Positions 8,760 to 19,872 of a DNA stretch of 64,000 nt are shown in pieces; position 1 is the first letter of the stretch; each line of letters begins with the position of its first letter. The position numbers and the translations under genes are program-made. The DNA comes from Desulfovibrio gilichinskyi (GTDB lineage Bacteria; Desulfobacterota; Desulfovibrionia; Desulfovibrionales; Desulfovibrionaceae): NCBI RefSeq assembly GCF_900177375.1, contig NZ_FWZU01000001.1, forward strand, positions 989,314 to 1,053,313, read 5' to 3'. A model generated the notes under the pieces. It saw only the letters and a list, made by a program, of their open reading frames with translations, did no database searches and was not told the DNA's origin.

Positions 8760-11159
8760 TTAGAACGTCTGCTTGAATAAATCTTCACTGGAGCCTCCTC
8801 CACTTTCAGAATCTTCACCAGCTCCTGAAGCCGTCTTAGTCGGCTGAGTCCCCTCTTTAAACGGAAGGAAAAAAGTCTCCTTCGATGAAGGACCTGCAAG
8901 CAAGCCGGACGCAGCATCAATCTTGGCAATAACAACACCGTCAGGCTGGGGAAAGTCCATATAAGGATAATCGTTCTCTACTTTCAGGCGGTAATCAACC
9001 CAAACAGGACTTGCGGCGCGTGATCCGGTTTCCCACTTGCCCATAGGGGTCAACTGGTCAAAACCGATATAAACACCGGTCAGCAGATACGGCGAAAATC
9101 CCATGTACCATGCATCCTGTTCATTATTTGAAGTTCCTGTTTTACCTGCAACAGGTCGGTTAAGAACTTTTGCTCTCCAGCCGGTACCGTGCTGAACAAC
9201 TTCTTTAAGAAGATTACACATTATGTACGCAGTCTGCGGGCTGATTGCATCATGCACTTCAGGTTTGGATTCATAGAGAAGTTCACCCCATGCACTATTC
9301 ACAGTCAAGACCAGACGTCCCTTAACGGTCGTACCACCGCGCGCAAAGGCAGAGTAAGCTTCGACCAGATTCATCAGAGTAACGGATGCTGAACCAAGCG
9401 CAACGGACAGGTCATTCGGAAAATCACTCTCAAGACCCATGGCTTTCGCCCGCTCTATAATTTTACTAATGCCTATTTTCTGCGCAAGTCTGATTGTCAC
9501 GAGATTTCGTGATTTTACAAGAGCAGTACGAAGTAATGTCGGTCCGTAAAAAACGCCTTCAAAATTTTCAGGCTTCCAAAGTTTACCTACTGACATATCA
9601 GTATATACAAACGGGGCATCCATTAAAATTGATGCCGGGGTAAAACCATTATCCATTGCTGTTGAGTAGACAATAGGTTTAAACGACGAACCGGGCTGTC
9701 TTCTTGCCTGCGTGGCACGATTGAACTGACTTTCATGAAATGAATATCCGCCAACCATGGCCTTAACTTCACCGTTCCTAGGGTCCATGGAAACCAAGGC
9801 TCCCTGAACAACAGGCTTCTGAACCAAATCAGCAGTCCAGCTGACATCATTCAGTTCAGATGAATCGGCACTTATCTGATGGAAGTTAACTTCACTGCCA
9901 TCTTTAAAGAATGCTTTGGTAAGTTTAGCCCATACAACATCGCCGACTTTTAAAACTATTGTTGCATCTTTAACAGGACGAACTTCTTCATGTGCTTTAT
10001 GAATATCCGGTGTACGACACCACGCCATGCTTGCAACAGATATTTTAGCAGAATAATTGCCGAACTTCACTGAGGCTTCTGTTTTAGAAACTTTTGTAAC
10101 TAATACCTTTACCCAGTAATCCGGCCTAAGGTTCGTAACAGGAACAATTTCGTTTGTTAAAAATTCCTGATATTCCGCAGGTTGCAACTGAGCCAAAGGC
10201 CCGTGCCATCCCCTTCTGGTTGATGAATCTTCAAGTCCGGCTCTGACTGCGGCATCAGCGGCTTCCTGATGTTTAAGATCGCAAGCGGTAACAACACTCA
10301 GGCCACCGGTATAAACAGCATCTTCGCCGTATTGATCAACCAGCCAGCGTCTGACTTCTTCCAGATAATATGGACCGTTCTGCCAAGATGGATCATCCAT
10401 ACTTTTATAAACGAGCGGTTGATCTATAGCCGTGTTATACTGGTCGCTGTCAATCCACCCGCGTTCGTACATTTGTCCAAGAACGTAAAGCTGACGAGCT
10501 TTTGCTTTTTCAGGATGCCTGTAGGGATTATAGCGACTCGGAGACTGCGGCAGCCCGGCCAGCAGTGCGCATTCGGCAACAGTTAATTCATTAACATGTT
10601 TTCCGAAGTAGATACGGGCTGCGGCTTCAACACCATACGCACCTGCACCAAGATACAGCTGATTCAGATAGATAGTAAGAATTTCATTTTTATCCAGATA
10701 ATGCTCAAGCCTGAAGGCAAGAATTGCTTCTTTAATTTTACGGCTGTAACTTTTTTCAGGCGAAAGCAGCAAACGTTTAATGATCTGCTGTGTTATGGTA
10801 CTACCGCCCTGCTTAATGGAGCCGCCTTTAAGGTTGGCCACAAAAGCTCTTGAAATAGCTGAGAAGTCAACACCGTCATGTTCGTAAAAAGAAGCATCTT
10901 CCGCAGCTAAAAAAGCTTTAGGAAGAAGTGGAGTCATTTCATCCATTCTTACCAAAAAACGCTTTTCTCTATAGAAATATCCAAGCACCTTCTTATCATG
11001 CGTATAAATAGTTGTGACTAAAGGCGGTTTGTAATCAGTGATATTTTTAAACCCGGGTAAATCTCTGGAAGCCCAGTAATATAGACCTGCCATAGCAGAT
11101 ACACCGAAAATGGCCATCACAAGTATTACAATCAGACTTATTTTATAAACTTTCTTCAT
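8760..11159 (-). CDS. mrcA: Penicillin-binding protein 1A (class A PBP)
   Basis: The 799-residue bifunctional peptidoglycan synthase has one N-terminal membrane segment (~7-29), a glycosyltransferase GT51 domain with catalytic Glu87 (AAEDASFYEHDG) and a transpeptidase domain with Ser491-x-x-Lys494 (PGSSFKP), Ser550-Arg-Asn552, and Lys673-Thr-Gly-Thr. An OB-like insert lies between (~320-440). The last ~35 residues are rich in Gly, Ser and Glu. It polymerises and cross-links murein on the periplasmic face of the inner membrane. It follows the YkgJ-like gene on the same strand with a ~90-base gap. Confidence 0.95.
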   Translation of the reverse strand: MKKVYKISLIVILVMAIFGVSAMAGLYYWASRDLPGFKNITDYKPPLVTTIYTHDKKVLGYFYREKRFLVRMDEMTPLLPKAFLAAEDASFYEHDGVDFSAISRAFVANLKGGSIKQGGSTITQQIIKRLLLSPEKSYSRKIKEAILAFRLEHYLDKNEILTIYLNQLYLGAGAYGVEAAARIYFGKHVNELTVAECALLAGLPQSPSRYNPYRHPEKAKARQLYVLGQMYERGWIDSDQYNTAIDQPLVYKSMDDPSWQNGPYYLEEVRRWLVDQYGEDAVYTGGLSVVTACDLKHQEAADAAVRAGLEDSSTRRGWHGPLAQLQPAEYQEFLTNEIVPVTNLRPDYWVKVLVTKVSKTEASVKFGNYSAKISVASMAWCRTPDIHKAHEEVRPVKDATIVLKVGDVVWAKLTKAFFKDGSEVNFHQISADSSELNDVSWTADLVQKPVVQGALVSMDPRNGEVKAMVGGYSFHESQFNRATQARRQPGSSFKPIVYSTAMDNGFTPASILMDAPFVYTDMSVGKLWKPENFEGVFYGPTLLRTALVKSRNLVTIRLAQKIGISKIIERAKAMGLESDFPNDLSVALGSASVTLMNLVEAYSAFARGGTTVKGRLVLTVNSAWGELLYESKPEVHDAISPQTAYIMCNLLKEVVQHGTGWRAKVLNRPVAGKTGTSNNEQDAWYMGFSPYLLTGVYIGFDQLTPMGKWETGSRAASPVWVDYRLKVENDYPYMDFPQPDGVVIAKIDAASGLLAGPSSKETFFLPFKEGTQPTKTASGAGEDSESGGGSSEDLFKQTF

Positions 11160-11249
11160 CTACAAATCCCGTAAGTTATCAAGTAGGATAACTGTTTCCG
11201 GATAATAATTAATCTAAAATTAGATACTGATATCAATCGGCTCAAAAAA

Positions 11250-11777
11250 CTAATCATGGTGAGGATCAAATCCCCATGCACGCCTTAGCGTTTCATGAAG
11301 ATTCCGAACAGTAACCTGAGAAACATTAAGAGCTTTAAGCAATTTTCCCGGACTTTTATTTTCAAGCTGGGCAAGGCAGGTTGCGACTTCGAGAACATTG
11401 ATTCTGCCGTCTTCAGTTGTCCAAAAAGGAAATAAACGGCAATAACATGGCCGAGCATCTTGAGGAATAAGGCAACCGTGCTGTCCTAGAAAAAGACACT
11501 TTCCACGTTCATCAACGGCTAAGCGATAATGAGTTCCTCCCGGAGGAAACAACTCTTTAACAGCTCTGCGTTGATCGGGAAACAACCTAAATAAATTATC
11601 AATAAAAAGGGCGGTGTTCGGTTGTAAAACGAACCCGCCTAAATCGGGAGCGCATTCTCTGATGCGCTCCCGTTCGTATTCTGAAACAGGAAAACAGACT
11701 TCTTCACAGCCTGGAGTTAATTCGCAACATGTAGGGCCCTTAGCGGCACAACGTGCGCAAACAAAAGGATCATTCAT
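11250..11777 (-). CDS. YkgJ-family cysteine-cluster protein
   Basis: The 175-residue protein opens with a cysteine-rich metal-binding region (CARCAAKGPTCCELTPGCEEVC) and has further cysteines in KCLFLGQHGCLI and ARPCYCRLFPFW. These are the hallmarks of the YkgJ/UPF0153 family, thought to bind zinc or an iron-sulfur cluster; no reaction is established. It starts 27 bases after purF on the same strand, so it probably belongs to the carB-purF transcript. Confidence 0.82.
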   Translation of the reverse strand: MNDPFVCARCAAKGPTCCELTPGCEEVCFPVSEYERERIRECAPDLGGFVLQPNTALFIDNLFRLFPDQRRAVKELFPPGGTHYRLAVDERGKCLFLGQHGCLIPQDARPCYCRLFPFWTTEDGRINVLEVATCLAQLENKSPGKLLKALNVSQVTVRNLHETLRRAWGFDPHHD

Positions 11778-11804
11778 AAACGAAAATACTCCATTACGAC
11801 GTTG

Positions 11805-13196
11805 CTAGCACTTATCTTCCAAACACATTTTACCGGAACCTGCGCAAGGAGGAATTGGATAATCTCCGTTAAAACATGCCAGACAGTAAGAATCTTTATC
11901 TTCGACCGACTCCAAAAGTCCATCAATTGAAAGGTAATGGAGAGAATCAAGGCCGATAAAACGTGCAATTTCTTCTTCAGTACTATTGGCAGCGATAAGT
12001 TCACCTTTGGATGAAAAATCGATTCCATAATAACAAGGGAAACGAATTGCCGGACAACTGACGCGCATATGAATTTCACGTGCGCCGAGAGCTCTGAGCT
12101 CTTTAACCCTTGCGCGGATTGTTGTGCCGCGAACAATGGAATCTTCAATAATCATGATCCTCTTGCCTTTTATCATACTGCGAACAGGATTAAGTTTCAT
12201 TTTAACACTGAAATCGCGCATATCCTGTGAAGGCTGAATAAAAGTACGGCCTACATAGTGATTTCTAATCATAGCAAGTTCAAGAGGAAGTCCCGATTCC
12301 TGAGAATATCCCACGGCGGCGTAGTTACCTGAATCCGGAAAAGGCATAACAAAATCTACATCCATGGGCATTTCTTTGGCTAGAACCTGTCCCATTTTTT
12401 TACGTCTTTCATATACGACTTCATCAAAAATAATGGAATCAGGACGTGCAAAGTATATTAATTCGAAGATACACTGTCTTTTAGGAGTCTTATCATCATA
12501 AATATAAGATGAGAGATTGCCATCTTCTACAACAACCATTTCACCGGGTTTGATCGGACGAATGGATTCAGCATCAATCAAATCAAATGCGCATGTTTCA
12601 GAGGCAAAAACATAATTGTCGCCTACACGACCAAGAACTAACGGACGGAATCCGTGAGGGTCTTTCACAGCAATCATTTTATCATTTGCAAGAATTAAAA
12701 GTGAAAAAGATCCTTTAACCTTTTTGCAGGCTTTCATGACTGCATCTTCAATGGTATTGCCATTCAGACTTTTTGCAATCAGATGGACAAAAATTTCTGA
12801 ATCCATTGTTGTCTGAAAAATTGATCCCTGAGCTTCAAGTTCATCACGAAGTTCTTTTGTATTCACAAGGTTGCCGTTATGGGCAATAGCGAGACGTAAG
12901 CCTCCGAAATGAACAACAAAAGGCTGAGCATTCTTTATCAGAGATGCACCGGTAGTAGAATATCTGACATGCCCTAAAGCTATATCACCTTTCAATTCCT
13001 TAGCAAGGTGACGCTCGTTGAAAACGTCAGCTACCAGTCCCATACCTTTCTGTTCACGAATGGTTTCGCCATCCCATGTAACAATTCCAGCAGATTCCTG
13101 ACCGCGATGCTGCATAGAATAAAGACCGAAATAAGTCATTCTAGCTGCTTCGGGGTGACCGTATATTCCAAAGAGGCCGCAATAGTCTTTTTTCAT
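11805..13196 (-). CDS. purF: Amidophosphoribosyltransferase
   Basis: PurF makes phosphoribosylamine from PRPP and glutamine, the first committed purine step. The protein is 463 residues from MKKDYCGLFGIYGH, with nucleophile Cys6 exposed after a five-residue propeptide. This start has an AGGAA site; an in-frame start 57 bases upstream would bury the cysteine in a long leader. An N-terminal class II glutaminase (AHNGNLVN, MQHRGQESAG) precedes a PRT domain with PRPP loop IMIIEDSIVRGTT. Cysteines in the C-terminus (YCLACFNGDYP, AGSGKMCLEDKC) suggest the Fe-S cluster of the Bacillus type. It lies 67 bases after carB. Confidence 0.95.
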   Translation of the reverse strand: MKKDYCGLFGIYGHPEAARMTYFGLYSMQHRGQESAGIVTWDGETIREQKGMGLVADVFNERHLAKELKGDIALGHVRYSTTGASLIKNAQPFVVHFGGLRLAIAHNGNLVNTKELRDELEAQGSIFQTTMDSEIFVHLIAKSLNGNTIEDAVMKACKKVKGSFSLLILANDKMIAVKDPHGFRPLVLGRVGDNYVFASETCAFDLIDAESIRPIKPGEMVVVEDGNLSSYIYDDKTPKRQCIFELIYFARPDSIIFDEVVYERRKKMGQVLAKEMPMDVDFVMPFPDSGNYAAVGYSQESGLPLELAMIRNHYVGRTFIQPSQDMRDFSVKMKLNPVRSMIKGKRIMIIEDSIVRGTTIRARVKELRALGAREIHMRVSCPAIRFPCYYGIDFSSKGELIAANSTEEEIARFIGLDSLHYLSIDGLLESVEDKDSYCLACFNGDYPIPPCAGSGKMCLEDKC

Positions 13197-13263
13197 ATTT
13201 CCTGCTCTTGTATTCAAAAAGGAAAGGACCGGAGTATAACTCCGGCCCGACATTTCCGATTTA

Positions 13264-16200
13264 TTAAATCATGTTATGGTAGTGTTGTAAGCACCTTACA
13301 TCCAGACCTCTGCCCCGGTGATCCTTTATTGCTAAGGCCATGGCATGAGCTCCGGCTACTGTCGTTGTATATGCTAAACCGTACAACAAGGTGGTCTGCC
13401 TGATTTCTTTAGAATCAGAAACCGTCTTCCTGTCGGATGGCGTGTTTATCAAAAGATCAATGTCGTTGTTCTTTATGTAGTCAACAACATGGGGTCGCCC
13501 TTCATTCACCTTCAGAATTCTCTCAGTTTCAATTCCCTTTGCATTGAGGAATTCAGCAGTCCCTCCAGTTGCAAGGATCTTGAATCCAAGTTCTTTGAAA
13601 ATCTGAGCTGTCGGAACAATCGCTTCTTTGTCTCTGTCTTTAACAGAAATAAACACTGTTCCCTCAAGTGGCAACCTCAGCCCTGCGCCGAGCTGAGCTT
13701 TCATAAAAGCAAGTCCGGGCAGAACATCCATACCCATAACTTCACCTGTAGAACGCATTTCGGGTCCAAGTCTTACATCAACATTCGGGAACTTATTAAA
13801 CGGGAATACAGCTTCTTTTACAGAGTAGAATCCTTCTTTACGCTGAGACCACGGATCCAAATCAGCAAGTTTTTCACCGAGCATAACTCTGGTTGCATAC
13901 TTTGCCAGCTGAATTCCTGTCGCCTTACTTACAAAAGGAACTGTTCTGGAAGCTCTGGGGTTAACTTCAATGATATATACAACATCATCTTTAACCGCGA
14001 ACTGAATATTCATTAACCCGACAATATCAAGCTCTGCGGCGAGAGCGATTGTCTGACGTTCAATCTCTTTAACGATTGCCGGACTTAGTGTGTGAGGAGG
14101 AAGCACACATGCGGAGTCACCGGAATGAATTCCAGCTTCTTCAATATGCTCCATAACACCTGCAACATATGTCTGTTCACCGTCGGAAAGAGCATCAACA
14201 TCTACTTCAACAGCATTCTCGAGGAACTTATCTATTAAAATAGGATGTTCAGGAGAAACTATCGCTGCTTCACGGAAATACGATTCAAATTCTTCATCAC
14301 TGTACACAATATCCATTCCGCGTCCGCCTAAAACGTAGGAAGGACGGAGAACCAGAGGATAAGTAAGTTTAGTTGCTATTTTCTGAGCATCTTCAAGGGA
14401 ACGGGCTGTTCCGTTTGCAGGCTGCTTAAGATCAAGCTTGGTAAGAAGAGCCTGGAATCTTTCTCTGTCTTCAGCGCGGTCAATACTGTCCGGTGAAGTT
14501 CCAAGAATCTTAACCCCTGCTTTAAGTAATGGAATCGCCAGATTAAGCGGTGTCTGACCGCCGAATTGGATAATAATTCCATCAGGTTTTTCAAACTCGA
14601 TAATATTAAGCACATCTTCATAAGTAAGCGGCTCAAAATAAAGTCGATCTGAGGTATCATAGTCAGTCGATACTGTTTCAGGATTGGAGTTGACCATTAT
14701 CGACTTAACGCCAAGCTCTTCAAGAGCAAAAGCGGAATGACAACAACAATAGTCAAATTCAATTCCCTGTCCGATTCTGTTAGGACCGCCGCCCAGAATC
14801 ATGACTTTGCGGCCTTCCATCGGTTTAGCTTCCTGACCGGACTCATAAGTTGAGTAGAAGTAAGGAGTATAAGCTTCAAATTCAGCAGCGCAAGTATCAA
14901 CCAGATAATATGTCGGTTCGATCGCAAGACTTTTCCTGAACGCTCTGACCTCTTCGTTGGATTGTTTCCAGAGAGTTGCCAACTGCGGGTCAGAATAACC
15001 GTACTCTTTAGCTTTTCTCAGCATTGCCGGAATTTCTTCATTTCCGGAATACATGCCGACTTCAAGAGTGAACTTTTTAAGTTCTCCTTCAAAGCGAACC
15101 AGCTCTTCAAACTGATCTAAATACCAAGGATCAATTTTAGTAATTTCAAATATCTCTTCTGTAGTGAACCCACAGAGCAATGCATCGCGAATAGCAAAAA
15201 TACGTTTTGAATTCGGCTTACGCAGGAGACCGATTAAAGTATCGCGTTCAATTTCCGGTTTTTCAAAATTTTTACCGAAACCGGGCATTCCTACTTCTAA
15301 AGACCGAAGCCCCTTCTGTAACGCTTCTTTAAATGTACGCCCGATTGCCATGGTTTCACCGACACTCTTCATAGAAGTGGTGAGATAATCTTCGGCTCCG
15401 GGGAATTTTTCAAAGGTGAAACGAGGTATTTTAATTACGCAATAGTCAATGGTCGGTTCAAACGAAGCCATTGTTTCGCGGGTGATATCGTTTGGAATTT
15501 CATCAAGAGTATAACCGATTGCAAGTTTAGCTGCGATCTTGGCTATAGGGAATCCGGTTGCTTTGGAAGCAAGAGCAGATGATCTTGAAACTCTGGGATT
15601 CATTTCAATGACTGCAAGTTCACCATTTGCCGGATTGATTGCAAACTGAACATTTGATCCACCGGTTTCAACACCGATTTCACGCATGATCGCGAGCGAA
15701 GCATCCCTAAGAGTCTGATATTCAGAATCTGTCAGAGTCTGAGCCGGAGCAACGGTTATGGAGTCTCCGGTGTGAACGCCCATAGGATCAATATTTTCAA
15801 TGGAGCAAATAATTACGCAGTTATCTTTTTTATCGCGCATTACTTCAAGCTCGTATTCTTTCCATCCTAAAATGGATTCTTCGAGCATAACTTCACTTTG
15901 TAAACTTGCTGCAATTCCGCGCATGGCGATCTTTTCAAGATCTTCCATGTTATAAGCAACACCACCGCCGGTACCGCCTAAAGTAAAAGCAGGACGGATA
16001 ATAATCGGGAAATTTATTTTCTTACCCCAGTAGCGGACATCATCAATATTGCGGGCAATACCGCTGAAAGGGACTTTAAGATTGATTTTTTCCATTGCTG
16101 CGCGGAAAAGTTCTCTACTTTCCGCCTTTTCGATAACATCTACGGATGCACCTATAAGCTCAACGCCGTACTTTTCAAGAACGCCGGCCTCGGCAACTGC

Positions 16201-16500
16201 AAGGGCAGTATTTAAAGCTGTCTGCCCGCCGAGAGTCGGAAGCAGAGCATCAGGTCTTTCTTTTTCAATAATTTTAGCAACCGTTTCCGGCTCAATCGGT
16301 TCAATATATGTACGATCGGCCAGATGAGGGTCGGTCATGATTGTTGCAGGATTAGAATTTACAAGGATAACCTCGTAACCTTCTTCTTTAAGAGCTTTAA
16401 GAGCCTGAGTTCCGGAATAGTCGAATTCACAGGCTTGACCGATTACAATCGGCCCTGAGCCGATGAGCATAATTTTCTTGATATCAGTGCGTTTAGGCAT
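13264..16500 (-). CDS. carB: Carbamoyl-phosphate synthase large subunit
   Basis: The protein has 1078 residues from [12 protein letters not shown]; a GTG nine bases upstream (16509) is in frame, but the ATG fits the family start and follows GGTGGAG. It has two ATP-grasp halves, each with its pre-ATP-grasp segment ([37 protein letters not shown]), and a C-terminal MGS-type allosteric domain ([15 protein letters not shown]). It makes carbamoyl phosphate for arginine and pyrimidine synthesis. No carA is in the window. purF and the YkgJ-like gene follow on the same strand, linking nitrogen assimilation into both nucleotide branches. Confidence 0.97.
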   Translation of the reverse strand: MPKRTDIKKIMLIGSGPIVIGQACEFDYSGTQALKALKEEGYEVILVNSNPATIMTDPHLADRTYIEPIEPETVAKIIEKERPDALLPTLGGQTALNTALAVAEAGVLEKYGVELIGASVDVIEKAESRELFRAAMEKINLKVPFSGIARNIDDVRYWGKKINFPIIIRPAFTLGGTGGGVAYNMEDLEKIAMRGIAASLQSEVMLEESILGWKEYELEVMRDKKDNCVIICSIENIDPMGVHTGDSITVAPAQTLTDSEYQTLRDASLAIMREIGVETGGSNVQFAINPANGELAVIEMNPRVSRSSALASKATGFPIAKIAAKLAIGYTLDEIPNDITRETMASFEPTIDYCVIKIPRFTFEKFPGAEDYLTTSMKSVGETMAIGRTFKEALQKGLRSLEVGMPGFGKNFEKPEIERDTLIGLLRKPNSKRIFAIRDALLCGFTTEEIFEITKIDPWYLDQFEELVRFEGELKKFTLEVGMYSGNEEIPAMLRKAKEYGYSDPQLATLWKQSNEEVRAFRKSLAIEPTYYLVDTCAAEFEAYTPYFYSTYESGQEAKPMEGRKVMILGGGPNRIGQGIEFDYCCCHSAFALEELGVKSIMVNSNPETVSTDYDTSDRLYFEPLTYEDVLNIIEFEKPDGIIIQFGGQTPLNLAIPLLKAGVKILGTSPDSIDRAEDRERFQALLTKLDLKQPANGTARSLEDAQKIATKLTYPLVLRPSYVLGGRGMDIVYSDEEFESYFREAAIVSPEHPILIDKFLENAVEVDVDALSDGEQTYVAGVMEHIEEAGIHSGDSACVLPPHTLSPAIVKEIERQTIALAAELDIVGLMNIQFAVKDDVVYIIEVNPRASRTVPFVSKATGIQLAKYATRVMLGEKLADLDPWSQRKEGFYSVKEAVFPFNKFPNVDVRLGPEMRSTGEVMGMDVLPGLAFMKAQLGAGLRLPLEGTVFISVKDRDKEAIVPTAQIFKELGFKILATGGTAEFLNAKGIETERILKVNEGRPHVVDYIKNNDIDLLINTPSDRKTVSDSKEIRQTTLLYGLAYTTTVAGAHAMALAIKDHRGRGLDVRCLQHYHNMI

Positions 16501-16669
16501 AAACTCCACCCAAATATTGGTTTGAGATATTATCTTTAGGACTTGTTACGAGACAGAAAGCCATAAAACATTCCTTGCAGATGAGCAAGTCTCTAATTTC
16601 CGTCTTTTTTGGTTCCATACAAGTTCTGACATTGACAAATGGTCTAAATGAATTTAAATTTCAATTGCA

Positions 16670-16930
16670 ATGAACATAATTCCAGACACAAAAAAACCAA
16701 GACCACTCTCCTGTTATAAGGAAGGCGTGTCAGTAAGAGTTATCAGTTTAGACGGAGGCAGGTGCTTCTGTGGACGACTGCTTTCCATGGGGATTATTCC
16801 CGGGACTATTATAAATATACTTAGTAATTACGGAAGAATGACCATCAGAATTCGCTCCTCTGAATATGCACTCGGCAAAGAAATGGCTAAAAATATCCTG
16901 GCAATCCCGATATGCGGATGTTGTGATTAA
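16670..16930 (+). CDS. feoA: FeoA-domain protein
   Basis: This 86-residue protein has the SH3-like FeoA pattern (GVSVRVISLDGG, then GRLLSMGIIPGT), the small cytoplasmic partner of ferrous-iron permease FeoB. No feoB lies nearby. It ends with four cysteines including PICGCCD, which is unusual. The start is uncertain: the ATG has no good ribosome site, and an in-frame GTG at 16727 has AAGGAAG but would remove the first strand of the domain. A TTGACA (16632) and an AT-rich -10-like element sit so close to the ATG that the message could be leaderless. Confidence 0.72.
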   Translation: MNIIPDTKKPRPLSCYKEGVSVRVISLDGGRCFCGRLLSMGIIPGTIINILSNYGRMTIRIRSSEYALGKEMAKNILAIPICGCCD

Positions 16931-16941
16931 GAGAGAAGATT

Positions 16942-17208
16942 ATGGATTCAAATACCAAATGGAGATCAGTTGAAATTTTAGCCAATGATTCTTCTTCCTT
17001 TTCAGCAGATCTTCGCCAAATGAAAAAAATGCATGACCAGTTGCAACAGTCGCTGGGAGTCTGGTCCAACACTCAGGATACTGTTTCTACCATGAATTCA
17101 CTTAAAAGTTACAAAGAATTTATTGAAAGAACTGAAGGAAGACTTGTAGACATCATTATAGAAGGAGCTTCAGTTCCTTACGATCTTCCTGCGGAAAAAA
17201 AAGCTTAA
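16942..17208 (+). CDS. Small conserved-looking protein of unknown function
   Basis: I do not recognise this 88-residue protein. It is soluble, has no cysteine, and its middle (residues ~20-65) looks helical and possibly coiled-coil (ADLRQMKKMHDQLQQSLGVW). It lies 11 bases after the FeoA-like gene, behind an AGAGAGAAG site, so the two are probably one transcript. Codon use is like its neighbours. Confidence 0.55.
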   Translation: MDSNTKWRSVEILANDSSSFSADLRQMKKMHDQLQQSLGVWSNTQDTVSTMNSLKSYKEFIERTEGRLVDIIIEGASVPYDLPAEKKA

Positions 17209-17362
17209 ACACTTCCCCAAGCTTCCGACTTTCTTTCAATTTATCACCTACTGATTACCAAACATTTCTTCTACAATTATTTTAATTCATTATTTCAGCA
17301 GAATACAAAATAATCACTATTACCCAATTGCCTATTACGGAGTGTTCTGGCATTTTGCCCCC

Positions 17363-17590
17363 ATGAACACCCCTAACACACTAGAAGACCGGATTGAAGT
17401 TTTGGAAACCAGTCTTGCAATGCAGGATAGGACAATTGAAGAAATGAACATCTTCATCATTGCTCAGCAGAATCAAATTTCAGAACTTGAAAAGAAAATT
17501 GATATTCTCGCCGGGCAGATGAAAGACCTGAAAGATATGGCTTCTGCATCTGGAAATGTAGAAGATGCCCCGCCGCCGCATTACAGCTGA
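17363..17590 (+). CDS. slyX: SlyX-family protein
   Basis: The 75-residue protein is a short coiled coil (LEDRIEVLETSLAMQDRTIE, then QQNQISELEKKIDIL) ending in PPPHYS, the layout of SlyX. The function of SlyX is not known. A GTG seven codons upstream (17342) is also in frame; I chose the ATG at 17363 because SlyX proteins usually begin just before the coiled coil. A terminator follows. Confidence 0.75.
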   Translation: MNTPNTLEDRIEVLETSLAMQDRTIEEMNIFIIAQQNQISELEKKIDILAGQMKDLKDMASASGNVEDAPPPHYS

Positions 17591-17642
17591 TTTTATGTTT
17601 CATAAAAATCTTTTTATCTAGAATTTTCTAGATCATAAAAAA

Positions 17643-17671
17643 GGCAGATCAAAAATGATCTGCCTTTTTTT
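17643..17671 (+). terminator. Bidirectional terminator between slyX and metG
   Basis: GGCAGATC / GATCTGCC with a six-base loop is followed by seven Ts and preceded by a run of As, so it works for convergent slyX and metG. Confidence 0.85.
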
Positions 17672-17701
17672 ATTTATCTGAATTACATAATATTAATTAC
17701 T

Positions 17702-19645
17702 CTAGGAGACTTTACACCCGTTAGCAACACCGGCTGTAACGGTCAAAAGTTCCATCCCTTCGCCATTGCGAACGGCTAAAATCATACCTTCTGAGACCTC
17801 GCCCCGAAGTTTACGAGGCTTAAGGTTGGTAACAACTGCAACCTGCTTTCCTTCAAGTTCTTCAGGAGAAAAGAATTCTGCGAGTCCGGCAACAACATGC
17901 CGGGGTTTGTCGTCTCCGGTATCAATTTTAACTATCAGCAATTTATCTGCATCAGGATGCTTGGAAACGGAAAGGACTGTTCCTATCCGCATATCCACTT
18001 TCTGAAAGTCAGGGAATTCGATTACACCCTCAACTTCAGTTTCAGTCTTTAATTCTTTATTCTTTTTTGCAGCCTTAGCACTTTTTTTCTTTTCTACCGG
18101 AGGAGTTTTTTCAAACTCAACTCTTGGGAAAAGATTCGAAGATGCTGCGACTTCTGAACCATGCTCAAGCAGTCCCCATACATCGACTTCACCTTGAAGA
18201 TTAATTTTCTCAGGGCGGAAAGTTATTCCAAGCTCAGCCAGCATTTTTTCACTGGCTTCAGGCATTACCGGCCACAAGTGAACTGCAATTTTACGCATAT
18301 TCTCAAGAAGAACATACATTACGGTTCCAAGACGTGAAATATTTTTTTCTTTATAAAGAGTCCAAGGCTGAGTCGTATCAATATACTTATTCAAACCGCG
18401 AACAAGTTCCCAGAGAGCTTCTAAGCCTCTGGAAAATTTGGCATCCAAAAAGCACTGCTGAAAATCTGCCATACCGGTGCGTCCGATACGTTTAATTTCG
18501 CAGTCTTCTTCGCCTTCGGTTCCTTCCGGCGGAACCAGTCCCCCGAAATATTTATGAGTCATGGACAGTGTTCTGCTGAAAAGATTTCCGAGATCATTGG
18601 CAAGGTCTGCGTTAAGACGGGTAACAAGAGCTTCTTCTGAAAAGCTTGAATCATTACCGAAAACCATTTCACGCATCAGGAAATAACGGAAAGCGTTAAC
18701 TCCGTATTTTTGTGCCATCTCAAGAGGTTCAACTACATTTCCAAGAGATTTAGACATCTTGGTATCTTTAATGAGCCAGTAACCATGCACATTAAGATTC
18801 TGGTACGGCTCAATTTCAGCAGCTTTAAGCATGGTCGGCCAGAAAATAGCGTGCGGCTTAAGAATATCTTTGGCAACAAGATGATTTGCTGCCGGCCAGA
18901 ATTTTTTAAATTTATCACCTTTCGGGTAATCAAGTGCGGTGATATAGTTGATTAAAGCATCAAACCAGACATATGTAACAAAGTCTTTATCGAAAGGAAG
19001 TTCAATTCCCCACTCAAGACGGCTTTTGGGACGTGAAATACATAAATCTTCAAGTTCACCGGACTTAAGAAGGCTTAGCACTTCGTTACGATATCTTTCT
19101 GGACGGATAAAGTCAGGGTTGGCATTAATATGTCCGATCAACCAATCTTGATATTTAGCCATTTTAAAGAAATAATTTTTTTCAGCAATATATTCAGGCA
19201 CAGTTTCATGCTGAGGGCATTTGCCGTCAACAAGCTCTTTTTCGGTATAAAATCTTTCACAGCCAAAGCAATAATGACCGCCGTATTCCCCGAAATAAAT
19301 GTCGCCCTTATCATAAACTTTTTGCAGAACTTCCGTAACGCATTTGATATGGCGAGCTTCGGTCGTCCTGATAAAATCATCATTTTCAATCTGTAAATCA
19401 GGCCAGAGATTCCTGAACAAAGCACTTATTTCGTCAACGTACTCGCTCGGAGTCAGCCCGCCTTTCTCTGCTGCCTGAACTATTTTATCACCGTGTTCAT
19501 CTGTTCCGGTGAGGAAAAAAGTTTCGTCTCCCATTAACTTATGAAACCTATTCATCGAGTCAGCAAGAATTGTCGTATAGGCATGACCAAGGTGCGGCTT
19601 GGCATTAACGTAGTAGATGGGAGTTGTAATAAAAAACGAATCCAA
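17702..19645 (-). CDS. metG: Methionyl-tRNA synthetase
   Basis: The 647-residue class I synthetase has the HIGH-type motif (NAKPHLGHAYTT), a zinc knuckle (YCFGCERFYTEKELVDGKCPQH) and the KMSKS loop (DTKMSKSLGN). The C-terminus adds an EMAP/Trbp111-type tRNA-binding domain (VDMRIGTVLSVSKHPDADKL), joined by a Lys-rich linker at ~540-560. It charges initiator and elongator tRNA-Met. It lies downstream of ricT on the same strand, with a hairpin between. Confidence 0.97.
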   Translation of the reverse strand: MDSFFITTPIYYVNAKPHLGHAYTTILADSMNRFHKLMGDETFFLTGTDEHGDKIVQAAEKGGLTPSEYVDEISALFRNLWPDLQIENDDFIRTTEARHIKCVTEVLQKVYDKGDIYFGEYGGHYCFGCERFYTEKELVDGKCPQHETVPEYIAEKNYFFKMAKYQDWLIGHINANPDFIRPERYRNEVLSLLKSGELEDLCISRPKSRLEWGIELPFDKDFVTYVWFDALINYITALDYPKGDKFKKFWPAANHLVAKDILKPHAIFWPTMLKAAEIEPYQNLNVHGYWLIKDTKMSKSLGNVVEPLEMAQKYGVNAFRYFLMREMVFGNDSSFSEEALVTRLNADLANDLGNLFSRTLSMTHKYFGGLVPPEGTEGEEDCEIKRIGRTGMADFQQCFLDAKFSRGLEALWELVRGLNKYIDTTQPWTLYKEKNISRLGTVMYVLLENMRKIAVHLWPVMPEASEKMLAELGITFRPEKINLQGEVDVWGLLEHGSEVAASSNLFPRVEFEKTPPVEKKKSAKAAKKNKELKTETEVEGVIEFPDFQKVDMRIGTVLSVSKHPDADKLLIVKIDTGDDKPRHVVAGLAEFFSPEELEGKQVAVVTNLKPRKLRGEVSEGMILAVRNGEGMELLTVTAGVANGCKVS

Positions 19646-19750
19646 AATCGATCTCTCCTGTTACGGTGACAAAAACAGCGCAATTAACAGCTTTAAATCC
19701 AGCGTGTTAAAAATTCCGCGTTAAAATTAAGCTGAAAAATACACTACATA

Positions 19751-19794
19751 TAAAAACATGCAGCCGGATGAACTTTGATACTTTCAACCGGCCG
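19751..19794 (-). terminator. Probable terminator between ricT and metG
   Basis: On the minus strand a 13-bp stem with one mismatch and one G-U pair (arms GCGGCCGGTTGAA and TTCATCCGGCTGC, 19760-19794) is followed by ATGTTTTTAT. The T-run starts three bases after the stem, so strength is uncertain. Confidence 0.6.
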
Positions 19795-19872
19795 CAAAAT
19801 TATTCACTGCTTACGGGCTGAACGCCATATAGCCGACAACCCGAAGATAATCAATTCTAGATTTTTGTGTTT

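Noticed and set aside
13489..14016. Plus-strand frame of 175 codons inside carB
   Set aside because: It lies entirely in the antisense of a well-supported essential gene with no ribosome site or family pattern.
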